Below are positions 51,798 to 61,012 of a DNA stretch of 64,000 nt, one piece after another (position 1 is the first letter of the stretch; every line of letters begins with the position of its first letter). The stretch covers positions 1-64,000 of the forward strand of contig NZ_VWSG01000003.1 in assembly GCF_008629655.1 (NCBI RefSeq), written 5' to 3'. The translations under genes were made by a program, and so were the position numbers. The notes under the pieces were generated by a model. That model had not been told where the DNA came from, ran no database searches, and saw nothing but the letters and a program-made list of their open reading frames with translations. The DNA is from Paenimyroides baculatum (lineage in GTDB: Bacteria; Bacteroidota; Bacteroidia; Flavobacteriales; Flavobacteriaceae).

Positions 51798-52089
51798 AGC
51801 AATATATTTTTATGATTAAACTTGCTTTGGTAAAAACAAAAACGATGCAAAAATTACTTCTAGGTATCCAAATTTAGTATCATTTACATCATATTTTTTG
51901 TGTAATACTGCTCAAGTAAATATGCTACAAGACTATAATGTAAAGCACATAAACAACATTATATCTAGGATAAAAAATGTTACAACAATAATTTATTTAG
52001 TTTATTTATATCTTTTTAAAACTGTAATAATAATAATAATATTAATACACAATTTATACTATTTCGAATATGTACATTTTGTAGAAATT
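51798..52089. other. AT-rich intergenic region
   Basis: No credible gene. The plus-strand frame at 51898-52134 has a runaway Ile/Tyr-rich composition and no family signal. Confidence 0.5.
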
Positions 52090-52281
52090 TTAACCAATTA
52101 CTCTTTTACGGTAACAGAAGTGCATGAAAGTTAAAATTCCGTCATACGGTACTCTTAAAACCATTTGATTTACCATAAATTTACCGTTATATTCCCCAAT
52201 CGCACCGGCGATTAAGTTTCCGCGGACTGTACGAATAACCCTTGCGCCCATCGTTTCGTAATAATTGTTGAAAACAAATTA
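52090..52281 (-). pseudogene. Unassigned gene remnant
   Basis: A 63-codon frame without start: NNYYETMGARVIRTVRGNLI then GAIGEYNGKFMVNQMVLR and a further 20 residues. The part GEYNGKFMVNQMVLR resembles the C-terminal region of EgtB-type proteins, while YYETMGARVI resembles the end of GNAT acetyltransferases, so I leave it unassigned. It is upstream of no promoter I can see and likely the tail of a decayed gene. Confidence 0.35.
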
Positions 52282-52295
52282 AACTGGGGTTTATA

Positions 52296-53465
52296 CTACT
52301 TAGCTTTGAAGCTTTTGCTTTTTTTAGCTTTTTTACCTTTATTTAGCCAAATAATAAACCCTGTTACCGGTAATGAAGCACAAACCAAAGAAGCTAAAAA
52401 GTACAGAATCTTTGTAAAAATACCGCCAAAAGAACCTGTATGCAGGTCGTAATTCATGCCTGCAAACCAATCGCCTGCCATTGTTTCATTAGAACTTTTT
52501 ATTTTAGCGATCTGCCCGTTATTTTTATTAAAATAATACCAAACAAAACTTCCGGTTCTGTTTTTAAGTATACGTACCTGAATATCGTGCAAATCTTCGT
52601 TCTTTTTTAAACGAACAGACATCATATCTGCAAATGGATGCTTAGCAAGGGTATATACTAAAGCATTATCTAAGCTGCTCGCCTTTTGTTGTGGAACAGT
52701 ATTAAAAAAAATTGTTTTAGCAGGTTCATTCGTACTTAGTTTATTAAAAGAATTACTGTAAAATTCTTTTAAAGAGGGGTATGAAAAAAGCAGACCTGTA
52801 AAACCTAAAAGCAGTGCAAAAAGCAAACTGTAAAATCCTAATACATTATGCAAATCATAATTAAGCCTTTTCCATTTTACACTGAAATCAAAACTAAGAC
52901 CTTTCTTCAGTGTTTTAAATTTCCACTTTTTTGGCCACCAGAGTACCAAACCTGTTACCGTTAAAATTAAAAACATAATTGTAGAAACAGAAACTACCGT
53001 ATGCCCTATTTTTTTTCCTAGAAGTAGATTCATGTGCAACTGCAACACCAATTGAAAAAACTCGGTTTTAGAATTTTCTATCGCCTGCACTTTTCCCGTA
53101 TAAGGATCAATAAAAACTCTTTTGTTATATTTAAAGTAAGCTGCGTATGTTAATGCTTCTTCATTGGTTTTAACGGCTCTAAATATCCAGGTTCTGTCTT
53201 TTGCAGGATATAAATCAATACGGCTAACTTCTTCACCATCTGGTAACGCATTTTGTGCAATTGCGGTAAGTGTTGATAAAGGCAAAGCTTGCGCTGATTG
53301 ATTGTTTACAGACTGTTGTGCTATATAATACTTATCAGGATAAAAGAGTACTTTTAAATCGTCATGAAATACATATACACAACCTGTAAGGCTGACAATT
53401 AAAACAACCAATCCAGACAATAAACCCAGCCATTTATGCAGCCATAAAACGCTTTTTTTTACCAT
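52296..53465 (-). CDS. PepSY-associated membrane protein (PiuB-like)
   Basis: A 389-residue membrane protein with four helices and PepSY domains. It begins WLHKWLGLLSGLVVLIVSLTGCVYVF, has LQLHMNLLLGKKIGHTVVSVSTIMFLILTVTGLVLWWPKKWK and NYDLHNVLGFYSLL, and ends with YDLHTGSFGGIFTKILYFLASLVCASLPVTGFIIW. The repeated His-containing helices may bind heme or move electrons for reducing ferric siderophores. It begins 3 bp after the TonB-dependent receptor stop, so the two form one operon. Confidence 0.9.
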   Translation of the reverse strand: MVKKSVLWLHKWLGLLSGLVVLIVSLTGCVYVFHDDLKVLFYPDKYYIAQQSVNNQSAQALPLSTLTAIAQNALPDGEEVSRIDLYPAKDRTWIFRAVKTNEEALTYAAYFKYNKRVFIDPYTGKVQAIENSKTEFFQLVLQLHMNLLLGKKIGHTVVSVSTIMFLILTVTGLVLWWPKKWKFKTLKKGLSFDFSVKWKRLNYDLHNVLGFYSLLFALLLGFTGLLFSYPSLKEFYSNSFNKLSTNEPAKTIFFNTVPQQKASSLDNALVYTLAKHPFADMMSVRLKKNEDLHDIQVRILKNRTGSFVWYYFNKNNGQIAKIKSSNETMAGDWFAGMNYDLHTGSFGGIFTKILYFLASLVCASLPVTGFIIWLNKGKKAKKSKSFKAK

Positions 53466-53468
53466 TCG

Positions 53469-55826
53469 CTAAAACTTAAAATACACATTTAAGTTAGCAA
53501 CTGTGCCTGTTCCATGAACATACTCTGCGTCTAATGCGCGGTATTGGCTTACGGTTGGATAATAACTTCTGTTAAACAAATTTTCTATACCCAAACTAAC
53601 GCGCCATTGATTATCGATTTGATAACTTCCGGAGAAATTAAACAAGCTAACGTCTTTTACCGAACCTTCACTATTATTGTATTTTCCTTTTTCGTTTAAC
53701 TGAAAACGATCACGAGATCCTGTAAATACCCAAAAAAGATTTAAATTCCATTTATCTGTTGGTTTGTAGGTTACAAAACCAGTGGCTTTAGCAGGTGCAA
53801 TACGTGATCCGTTTAAATAAATCTCTGTTCCATTATCTAATTTTGCTTTTCCTTCTACATAAGCGTATGTACCACCAATAGTTAGGTTTGACGTTAAGCG
53901 TGCGACTAAAGCTACTTCGAACCCTTTTACTTCTTCCGGTTCGCGTTGAGGCATTAAATATCCGCCTACATCAACCAAGTTTACACCAAGGTCTGATGTA
54001 CTGATGTAATACGATGCAGATAAATTGAAAATACTGTATCGGCTTGAAAAACCAATTTCGTAATTATTTGTGATGATAGGATCTGTTGCCAGATTACCTA
54101 TGGTGTTTTCTGTAGCTCTTCTTAAAATCCTTCCTAATTCGTTAATTGCAAAACCTTGTGAAAAACTTACAAACGGATTAAAATAACCGTATTTGGTATA
54201 ACGTAAACCTGCGTTAAACATGGTAGCGCTGTAAGGAATTTTTCCTCCGGAAACAAAGATGCTTCCTTCGTTACCCGGACCTGTTGCAATGGTATTAAAG
54301 TCTTTTACTTTTACATCGGCATTTTCGTATCTTATACCCCCTTTAAAAATAAGGTGCTCAAAAAAGTCGATACGTAATTGTGCGTAAGGCGCAATATTCA
54401 CCATATTCATTTTTGGAATGTAAACGCGACCATCTGTTAATTCCTGATACGTTACATCGTTTAAAATATCTAAACCATAAGTAACTTCAGCACTTATTTT
54501 TTCGATGTTAAATGGAGTATTAAAATTAATTCTTAATCCTTTTTTATCAGAATTAATCATTGTTTGTCCTGGGCCGTACCAAGCTGTTCCAGCAGCCACA
54601 TATCTATTCATAGAGCTAAACGTATTCATATACGCGGTAACATCGAACTGCGTAGTACCGAATAAATTATCTTTTGAATACGTTAGCATTGCATTATGAT
54701 TGTAGGGTGTACCTGCCGGTTTTCCCGGTTCTTCACCTGAAACACCAATTGTTGGTGATTGTCTGTACACTCCGTTTTTACTTATATACTTTGCATGTTG
54801 CGTGCTACCATAATAGTTGTACATAGCACTCAATGCTGAATGATCGCTAATCTGATAGCCTAACTTTAAAAACCCGTTGTATTGATATGAATTAGACAAA
54901 CCGTCTGTTTGTCCCAATGGCAAACCGTCTGCATCTCTTTGTAAACCGGTGTAATCAACACTTCCGCCAAAAGTATAATCCCAACGATTTTTTTTACCGT
55001 TAAAATACTGTGCTACACGGTACCCCAGTGTTTCTTTTCCATGCAAAGGATTTACCGATGTACCAACAACCGTTTGTCCGCCAAAAGCTTTTTCGTCTTT
55101 ATTCTTTTTTGTGATGTAATTGATAATTCCACCTCCGGATCCGTTTCCGTAAATAGAAGTAGCCCCTTTTATTACTTCGATACGTTCAATAACCAAAGGG
55201 TCAATAGTACGTAAATCTCTTGCCCCATTCATTAAAGGAGTTGACTGCGGAATACCGTCTACCAATACCAAAACAGCCCTTCCTCTTAAAGTTTGACCAG
55301 AATTAGTTGCTTTATTTGTTGATGTGCCCAAACCCGGTACAGCGTTTCCTAAAATTGCTGCAAGATTGGATGTGATATTATTTTGAGATTGAATGTCCTG
55401 CTGATTTAATATGGTTACAGATGATGGAACCGTTGAAATATGTTCTGGTTTACGACCTGCCGTTATGATGATTTCATCGAGCTGGCTTTCATCTTCAACC
55501 AAAAAAAATTCAAAAAAGGTCTGATCAACTTCAGCCGGAATTGTAACAAACTGTTCTTTGTACCCATCTGCCACAAACCACAAGGTAGTATTAGTTATCT
55601 TACTTTTTTCTATCTGTGCAATTCCCTGCGAATCTGTTGTTGCAATAATGCTATCATTCTGTGTTATTAAAACATTTGGCATTGGAGCTTTGTTAGACGA
55701 AACCTGAAATTGAATGTTTTGCGACCATGCATTTTGAAAGCCGGAGATTAACAGTAACAGCAGTATAGTGTATCTTAAATTGCGGGATGTTTTCAGGAAA
55801 TGACTAACAGTTTGAACGTCTTTCAT
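53469..55826 (-). CDS. TonB-dependent siderophore receptor
   Basis: A 785-residue outer-membrane receptor: signal peptide (ending about residue 35), a carboxypeptidase-regulatory-like domain (about 36-115), plug (EIIITAGRKPEHISTVPSSVTIL, then VPGLGTSTNKATNSGQTLRGRAVLVLVDGIPQ) and a 22-strand barrel ending in an aromatic residue (NVYFKF). It takes up a ferric siderophore, with energy from TonB. Unlike SusC types it has no SusD partner and is followed by the PepSY protein. The ligand cannot be read from sequence. A Fur site is not obvious upstream. Confidence 0.92.
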   Translation of the reverse strand: MKDVQTVSHFLKTSRNLRYTILLLLLISGFQNAWSQNIQFQVSSNKAPMPNVLITQNDSIIATTDSQGIAQIEKSKITNTTLWFVADGYKEQFVTIPAEVDQTFFEFFLVEDESQLDEIIITAGRKPEHISTVPSSVTILNQQDIQSQNNITSNLAAILGNAVPGLGTSTNKATNSGQTLRGRAVLVLVDGIPQSTPLMNGARDLRTIDPLVIERIEVIKGATSIYGNGSGGGIINYITKKNKDEKAFGGQTVVGTSVNPLHGKETLGYRVAQYFNGKKNRWDYTFGGSVDYTGLQRDADGLPLGQTDGLSNSYQYNGFLKLGYQISDHSALSAMYNYYGSTQHAKYISKNGVYRQSPTIGVSGEEPGKPAGTPYNHNAMLTYSKDNLFGTTQFDVTAYMNTFSSMNRYVAAGTAWYGPGQTMINSDKKGLRINFNTPFNIEKISAEVTYGLDILNDVTYQELTDGRVYIPKMNMVNIAPYAQLRIDFFEHLIFKGGIRYENADVKVKDFNTIATGPGNEGSIFVSGGKIPYSATMFNAGLRYTKYGYFNPFVSFSQGFAINELGRILRRATENTIGNLATDPIITNNYEIGFSSRYSIFNLSASYYISTSDLGVNLVDVGGYLMPQREPEEVKGFEVALVARLTSNLTIGGTYAYVEGKAKLDNGTEIYLNGSRIAPAKATGFVTYKPTDKWNLNLFWVFTGSRDRFQLNEKGKYNNSEGSVKDVSLFNFSGSYQIDNQWRVSLGIENLFNRSYYPTVSQYRALDAEYVHGTGTVANLNVYFKF

Positions 55827-56074
55827 TTTTGATTTTATTTAGATTTGTTAAATTTTACGCAAATATATATTTTATAAAAATGCCATTAAAACTTCTTGTT
55901 GGTTATTTTTATCAATTCTAAATAAAAATGATAAAAGCCTACTTCAAAAATAAAATGGTCTTTTGTATTCACTTTTCTGTAAAGAAAAATATATCAGTTT
56001 ACGACGGATCTTAAGCAGACGCTGCTATCTAAAGAGTTTTAAAGTATTATAGAACAATTGTTCTTAAAAGATAA
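55827..56074. promoter_or_regulatory. Intergenic region with palindrome AGAACAATTGTTCT
   Basis: A perfect 14-bp palindrome at 56051-56064 lies between the receptor gene start and the next terminator. Its half-site resembles LexA- or Fur-like palindromes only loosely. No Fur consensus is seen. Confidence 0.35.
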
Positions 56075-56098
56075 AAGAGAATGCTTTCGCATCCTCTT
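56075..56098 (-). terminator. Terminator of the TraB/TIKI-like gene
   Basis: AAGAGAATGC, TTTC, GCATCCTCTT, one mismatch; T-rich on the minus strand after it. Confidence 0.75.
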
Positions 56099-56104
56099 CC
56101 TTTA

Positions 56105-56824
56105 TTACTGCTGTAACATTTTCTGTATTCCGGAATAATGATTTTTACCGTACACAACAACTATTTTTTTACTGGATGATTGTTTGATCTGTTCTACAAT
56201 ATTTTTATTTCTTTTATCTAAAACAATGCTTTCCAACATATACTTTTGCAGGTCTTTATTTACTTTACCACAAGTGTATGCGCCGCTTCCCAACTTCGAA
56301 TTATAATCGCACTGACTTAATTGAACTATTCCCTTTTCTTTTTCTAATTCAGAAATTAGAACAGACATAGGCAGATCTACTGCTTTTGAATTTTTTGAAG
56401 TAATTCCCAATTCGGGATAATCCGGCTGGTCTAACAAATCGTATTTTACAATGTAATCAGAGAAAGGCTTCATTTTAGAATACTCAACCAAAGGGTCAAT
56501 GCCCATCACCTTTCTGAATTTTAAATAATTTACAGTATCGTTTTCTTTAATTATCCTTTCGCTTTTTCTTAAATAAAGACCTTCGTACATCACGAAAAAA
56601 CCTTCATTCTCTAAACTGTCGATCTTTGATTTAACATCTTCATAGTATTCTTTTGTACCCAGATGTATCATATTTAAAAAAACAATTTTTTTATCATCAT
56701 ATTCTAATGGTTGAAGAACAGCTTTGGTGTCTAATACTCCATTCTTTTTTAAGGCAAAATCAACGAGTTTGCTTGCACACGAACTTAATACGATAAGCGG
56801 TATTAAAAGTAAAAGTTTTTTCAT
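56105..56824 (-). CDS. TraB/TIKI-like lipoprotein
   Basis: A 239-residue protein with a lipoprotein signal (LIVLSSCASK, Cys at 16) and the outline of the TraB/PrgY/TIKI family: a first motif VFLNMIHLGTKEYYEDVKSKI with conserved His, FFVMYEGL with an acidic residue, and near the end KIVVVYGKNHYSGI, the GxxH motif. TIKI-type proteins are metalloproteases. Bacterial members are poorly studied. It is monocistronic and anchored to the outer envelope. Confidence 0.7.
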   Translation of the reverse strand: MKKLLLLIPLIVLSSCASKLVDFALKKNGVLDTKAVLQPLEYDDKKIVFLNMIHLGTKEYYEDVKSKIDSLENEGFFVMYEGLYLRKSERIIKENDTVNYLKFRKVMGIDPLVEYSKMKPFSDYIVKYDLLDQPDYPELGITSKNSKAVDLPMSVLISELEKEKGIVQLSQCDYNSKLGSGAYTCGKVNKDLQKYMLESIVLDKRNKNIVEQIKQSSSKKIVVVYGKNHYSGIQKMLQQ

Positions 56825-57064
56825 AAATTAAATTTAAAAATATCTAATAAATATAGAGGATAATTTCGGATTTTTAAGCTAAAAGTTATAGAAGTATAAA
56901 ATTGAAAAAACTTACTACTGCCTTAAAAATCAAACTTGAGTAAATATTCTTACGCCTATCTTTTGTAATTTAGTCTAATGAAACCCAATCTATTTTAATG
57001 AATTATCCTAATATAAAATGATTGGAAACAAGTAACCCATCTAAAGTGCGAAAACCGATACAAA

Positions 57065-57625
57065 ATGAACGCCTTAATAAATAAATTCAAAGAATACGGG
57101 AACTTATCACCTGAAATTGAAGAGGAACTGAATAACTATGTTAAGTGTAAAACCAGACAAAAAGGCGATTTCTTTTTAAAACAAGGACAAATTGTTTCTA
57201 GTTTATTTGTTATTGAAACGGGTCTTGTGCGCGCTTATTACATTAAAGATAACCGGGAAGTTAACTCCTGGTTTGGATTTGAAAACATTATTTTGGGTTC
57301 TGCATTTCCAGTATTTTACGATAAACCATCTTATGAAAATATTCAATTTTTAGAGCCTTCAACTTACTACTATATTACAAGTAAAGATCTGAACGATTTG
57401 TACAAAAGGTTTCCGAAAATGAACACCATTGGCAGGAAAATAGCTGAAGAAATTTGTGTTATTTTAGAAGAACGCATTGGTTCGCTACAAACCGAAAACG
57501 CAGAGCAACGCTATCATTCCTTACTCAAATTTCAACCCGATGCCATCCAGCGTATTTCATTAGGTCATATTGCATCGTATTTAGGTATCACCCAAGAGAC
57601 ATTAAGCCGCATAAGAAGAAAATAA
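57065..57625 (+). CDS. Crp/Fnr-family regulator
   Basis: A 186-residue regulator: cNMP-like barrel (GDFFLKQGQIVSSLFVIETGLVRAYYI) and a winged helix with RISLGHIASYLGITQETLSRIRRK at the extreme C-terminus, the usual length for this Bacteroidota subfamily. No Cys cluster of Fnr type is present. It lies 70 bp upstream of an SDR-SMR operon, with a perfect inverted repeat TTTTGAC-N4-GTCAAAA between them, so it likely controls that operon. Confidence 0.88.
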   Translation: MNALINKFKEYGNLSPEIEEELNNYVKCKTRQKGDFFLKQGQIVSSLFVIETGLVRAYYIKDNREVNSWFGFENIILGSAFPVFYDKPSYENIQFLEPSTYYYITSKDLNDLYKRFPKMNTIGRKIAEEICVILEERIGSLQTENAEQRYHSLLKFQPDAIQRISLGHIASYLGITQETLSRIRRK

Positions 57626-57628
57626 CGA

Positions 57629-57646
57629 TTTTGACTTTTGTCAAAA
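57629..57646 (+). promoter_or_regulatory. Putative Crp/Fnr operator for the SDR-SMR operon
   Basis: TTTTGAC, TTTT, GTCAAAA: a perfect 7-bp inverted repeat with N4 spacing, similar in design to FNR sites (TTGAT-N4-ATCAA). It is about 22 bp upstream of a TTTG promoter box (TTCCTTTG at 57667). Confidence 0.65.
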
Positions 57647-57695
57647 AAGTCGATTTATATTTCAGCTTCCTTTGCATCATAAATTAAAATAGTTT

Positions 57696-58559
57696 ATGAT
57701 ACTAATCACGGGAGCATCAGGAAATTTAGGAAATGCCGTAATAGAAAACTTACTAAAAGAAGTTACAGCAAGCAAAATAGCAGGTTTATTCAGAAATGAA
57801 GACAAAGCAAAAAGCTTATCAGAGCAAGGTGTAAATGTCCGAATTGGAGATTATTCGAACAAAGAATCACTTGCAAAAGCGTTTCAAGGCGTGGAAAAAT
57901 TACTGCTAATTAGCAGCAGTGGCGATGATGCGTTGACAGACCATAAAAATGTAATTGATGCCGCAAAAGAGGCAGGTGTTGAACAGATTTATTACACCAG
58001 CGGGGCGTTGAATAGAAATATTGCAGATTCGAAATTAGGTCCTTTGGTAGACTCTTATATCACAACCGAAAACTATATCATTGAAAGCGGAATAACTTAT
58101 ACCATTTTTCAGAATGGCTTATATTCTGAAACCATTCCGTTTTTTGTAGGCGAAGAAGTTTTAGAAACGGGAATTTATTTACCTGCAGGAAACGGGAAAG
58201 CAAGCTTTGCAACAAGAACCGATATGGCAGAAGCGATTGCAAATGTTTTAGCGAGCGATGGTCACGGTAATAAAACGTACATCACATCGGCTCTTCCCTC
58301 CTACTCATTTAAAGAAATCGCAGAAATGTTTTCTGAAGTATCAGGAAAAACAATTTCATATACAAATCCGGCACCCGCTGATTATGAAACACAGTTAAGA
58401 GCATCTGGTATAGATGAAGGCAGTATCTGGTATGCAAAGCTTCTGGCAGCTATTATTAAAAATGGCGAATATGAAATTTTTTCTTCAGATTTAGAAAAAT
58501 TATTGGGGCGTAAACCAACAGATTTAAAAACTTATATAAAACAAACATTGTTATCTTAA
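57696..58559 (+). CDS. NmrA/QOR2-like SDR (NAD(P)H:quinone oxidoreductase type)
   Basis: A 287-residue atypical SDR with ITGASGNLGNAVIENLL and the LFRNEDKAKSLSEQGVNVRIGDYSNKESL turn that favours NADPH. IYYTSGAL and TIFQNGLYSETIPFFVG are also typical. QOR2/YtfG-type proteins reduce quinones by NADPH. It starts the operon with the SMR efflux gene (6-bp gap). A joint role is detoxifying an electrophile and pumping it out. Confidence 0.85.
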   Translation: MILITGASGNLGNAVIENLLKEVTASKIAGLFRNEDKAKSLSEQGVNVRIGDYSNKESLAKAFQGVEKLLLISSSGDDALTDHKNVIDAAKEAGVEQIYYTSGALNRNIADSKLGPLVDSYITTENYIIESGITYTIFQNGLYSETIPFFVGEEVLETGIYLPAGNGKASFATRTDMAEAIANVLASDGHGNKTYITSALPSYSFKEIAEMFSEVSGKTISYTNPAPADYETQLRASGIDEGSIWYAKLLAAIIKNGEYEIFSSDLEKLLGRKPTDLKTYIKQTLLS

Positions 58560-58565
58560 ATTGTT

Positions 58566-58892
58566 ATGAAATTTTTATATCTCGCTTTAGCAATCATTTT
58601 AGAAGTAACCGGTTCAGGCTTTATGAAAGTATCAGAAGGGTTCTCAAAATGGCTTCCAACCAGTATTTTCGCAGTAGCATACATTAGTAGTTTCTATTTT
58701 CTTTCGTTAGCACTCAAAGCTATACCGTTAAGTACGGCTTATGCTATCTGGGCAGGTTTAGGTATTGTGCTTACAGCTGCTGTTTCGGTGGTGGTATTCA
58801 AACAAAAATTAGATTTACCAGCAATTATTGGAATTGCTTTTATTGTTGCAGGTGTTGTGATTATGAATTTCTTCTCGAAAACGGCTCATTAA
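58566..58892 (+). CDS. SMR-family multidrug efflux protein (EmrE/SugE type)
   Basis: A 108-residue, four-helix protein with the essential Glu14 in AIILEVTGSGFMKVS and AIPLSTAYAIWAGLGIVLTA in helix 3. It exports cationic lipophilic compounds or guanidinium with protons, as a dimer. Its EVTGS-type start and the WAG sequence fit both EmrE-like and guanidinium exporters (Gdx); I do not separate them. It follows the SDR gene by 6 bp. Confidence 0.92.
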   Translation: MKFLYLALAIILEVTGSGFMKVSEGFSKWLPTSIFAVAYISSFYFLSLALKAIPLSTAYAIWAGLGIVLTAAVSVVVFKQKLDLPAIIGIAFIVAGVVIMNFFSKTAH

Positions 58893-58956
58893 AAAACAAT
58901 ATATTCTCTTTAAGATTCGCTGTTTTTTACATCAAATAAAATACGACCTTTGAAAA

Positions 58957-59442
58957 ATGAACCTTTCACCCTACCCAACCATAAAAAACGACAAAGTTTT
59001 ACTACGACAAATTACTTCCACAGATATACCGGCTATTGTAAGTATTTGTTTTTATGATGCTTTGCAAGCCAAAACAATTGAAGAAGCTACTGCAATGCAG
59101 GCAAAAATTGATAAGGATATTGTTGATGGCAACTCGATACATTGGGGTATAATTAATAGTACTACAAATGAAATTGTAGGAACCTGCGGTTATTACAGAG
59201 GTTTAGACAAAGGTGAAGGCGAATTGGGCTGTGTACTGCTTCCGCAATTTTACGGAAAAGGTTTTATGACAGAGGCTATGAAGCTTGCAATTGATTACGG
59301 GCTGAACATTATGGGTTTAAAAAAGATTTGGGCAGTAACCACAAATGAAAATATAAAAGCAGTAAAACTTCTTGAACGACTTAATTTTGTTAAGACAGCA
59401 GATTTAGAAGACAACGAAGTTGAATACCAGTTAAACAATTGA
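58957..59442 (+). CDS. GNAT-family acetyltransferase (RimJ-like)
   Basis: A 161-residue N-acetyltransferase. It has LRQITSTDIPAIVSICF at the start, GTCGYYRGLDKGEGELGCVL and the acetyl-CoA loop LPQFYGKGFMTEAMKLAIDYG, then AVTTNENIKAVKLLERLNFV. The RimJ/RimL type acetylates N-termini or small molecules. It comes 65 bp after the SMR gene and could share a transcript. Substrate unknown. Confidence 0.9.
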   Translation: MNLSPYPTIKNDKVLLRQITSTDIPAIVSICFYDALQAKTIEEATAMQAKIDKDIVDGNSIHWGIINSTTNEIVGTCGYYRGLDKGEGELGCVLLPQFYGKGFMTEAMKLAIDYGLNIMGLKKIWAVTTNENIKAVKLLERLNFVKTADLEDNEVEYQLNN

Positions 59443-59485
59443 ACTTACAGACTACAATAGTTAACCCTTAAAAATGATTCAAAAG

Positions 59486-59509
59486 AAAAGCGGACAGTTG
59501 TCCGCTTTT
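59486..59509. terminator. Terminator after GNAT
   Basis: AAAAGCGGACA-GT-TGTCCGCTTTT: an 11-bp perfect stem with A and T runs on both sides. Confidence 0.92.
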
Positions 59510-59550
59510 AATCAATTATTCATAATATTCTTTTGATAGTAAACCAAACC

Positions 59551-59757
59551 CTATTTCTGATGTTTGTTAATCATATCAATAACTTCTGATCTTTTTTTGT
59601 TGATACGTGTTTCAATACGGTTCAACAATTCGTTTTCTTTACCTGCTTCAAATTTTAAATCGGCGTCTGTCAATTGTGAAAACTGTTCTTTTAACTTTTT
59701 TGACGATGCATCCCAATTTGTAATTTTGAAACCTTCTTGTTTTGGATTATTTTCCAT
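59551..59757 (-). CDS. CsbD-like small protein (copy 1)
   Basis: A 68-residue protein: FKITNWDASSKKLKEQFSQLTDADLKFEAGKENELLNRIETRINKK. The NW...KLKEQF..LTDADL..xxGKExELLxRI pattern is that of CsbD-like stress proteins. It is about half identical to its neighbour at 59902 in the second part, so a tandem duplication. The two are separated by 144 bp, each with its own start. Function unknown. Confidence 0.75.
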   Translation of the reverse strand: MENNPKQEGFKITNWDASSKKLKEQFSQLTDADLKFEAGKENELLNRIETRINKKRSEVIDMINKHQK

Positions 59758-59901
59758 GGTAAATTATTTTGTCACAGCTTAAATGCTGTTATGTAAATGT
59801 AGGGCTATATAACTGCAGTCATCACAATAGTATGTTAATTAATTGAAAATCAAATAAATAATAAAAAAAACTTATCAAGTACTTTCTTTCGCAAACAGCA
59901 T

Positions 59902-60108
59902 TTACAGCTGGTATCTGTTAATAATACTGATCATTTCTGATTCGTATTTATTCAAACGCCTTGAAATCCTTTCCAAAAAATCTTTTTCTTTTCCTTTTAT
60001 GTAATCTATATCAGTAAGTATAAGTATTGGAAACTGCCGTTGCAAACCTGCAGCAACTTTATTCCAGTCGGTAATTTTTAAAACTTCTCTTTTAGGATAT
60101 TTTACCAT
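59902..60108 (-). CDS. CsbD-like small protein (copy 2)
   Basis: A 68-residue protein: LKITDWNKVAAGLQRQFPILILTDIDYIKGKEKDFLERISRRLNKYESEM. It lines up with copy 1 over its whole length (ITxWxxxxxxLxxQF, then GKExxxLxRI), but is more divergent from the CsbD consensus, with LILTDIDYI replacing LTDADL. Both copies are the same length, which supports recent duplication with drift. Confidence 0.7.
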   Translation of the reverse strand: MVKYPKREVLKITDWNKVAAGLQRQFPILILTDIDYIKGKEKDFLERISRRLNKYESEMISIINRYQL

Positions 60109-60420
60109 AGAAAATTTAGCAGCTGTAAATTAAATACGCGCTTTGTAAATATAGAATTAAAATAAGCAATTAATCACAATATTCCCTACTTACTTTTTAA
60201 GTATTTTTCTGATAATATATGATCATTTATGCGTAAAGCATCTCTTTGGTGTGTAAAATTATCTTGTTGTAGAATTTTAAGTATAGACGTATCCAATATG
60301 TGAATTGAAACAAAGTTGCATCTTACTTACTAATTTATAAAGAAGCACATTAATAATGAAAAAGAAGATATATTAAAAAAAAGACTGATAAATTTGGATG
60401 AACTAAAGTGATCTTAATAC
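60109..60420. other. Intergenic region
   Basis: About 310 AT-rich bases with no ORF, promoter or hairpin that I can support. Confidence 0.5.
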
Positions 60421-60963
60421 ATGAATACAAAACTAATTGTAATTACAGGAGGTCCGGGCGTTGGAAAAACAACACTTCTTAATTGTTTAAATAACAAAGG
60501 TTTCATAACTGTTCCGGAAGATGCAAGACAAATAATTAAAGAACAGATGGAAGCTAACAGCGAAGCTTTGCCTTGGAAAAACAAAACATTTTATGCCGAA
60601 TTAATGTTGAAAGCATCTGTTGATTCTTATAAAAAAGAGGTCAGAGAAATTTCCTCTCAGACGGCTTTTTTCGACAGAGGTATATTGGACGCAATCTGTT
60701 ATATGCAGATGGAAAATATACCTGTATCAGAAGAATGGAACGCTCTTGCAAACACATATCGATATTATCAAAAGGTCTTTATACTGCCGCCGTGGGAAGA
60801 AATATATGAAACCGACAGTGAAAGAAAACAGACTTGGGAAGAAGCTGTATTTACATTTGAAAAAATGAAGGAAACCTACTTAAAGTTCGGATACAACATC
60901 ATTGAAGTTCCAAAATGCGGTGTTGAAGAAAGAGCAAAATTTGTACTAGATTCTATTAAATAG
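60421..60963 (+). CDS. P-loop ATPase/kinase (AAA_28-like)
   Basis: A 180-residue P-loop protein. Walker A is GGPGVGKTT at residues 10-18; FFDRGILDAICYMQ is the D-R motif of this family and PPWEEIYETDSERKQTWEEA holds the lid region. AAA_28 proteins resemble nucleoside and small-molecule kinases. The product is probably soluble. Its partner or substrate is not evident. The start is ATG with no overlapping gene. Confidence 0.85.
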   Translation: MNTKLIVITGGPGVGKTTLLNCLNNKGFITVPEDARQIIKEQMEANSEALPWKNKTFYAELMLKASVDSYKKEVREISSQTAFFDRGILDAICYMQMENIPVSEEWNALANTYRYYQKVFILPPWEEIYETDSERKQTWEEAVFTFEKMKETYLKFGYNIIEVPKCGVEERAKFVLDSIK

Positions 60964-61012
60964 TTCTTTTAAAATTATATGTTAGCGGTTATATTTTAGT
61001 AACTGTTTACAA

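Noticed and set aside
51898..52134. Plus-strand 78-codon ORF
   Set aside because: Ile/Tyr/Asn-rich composition from AT-rich DNA and no promoter; chance frame.
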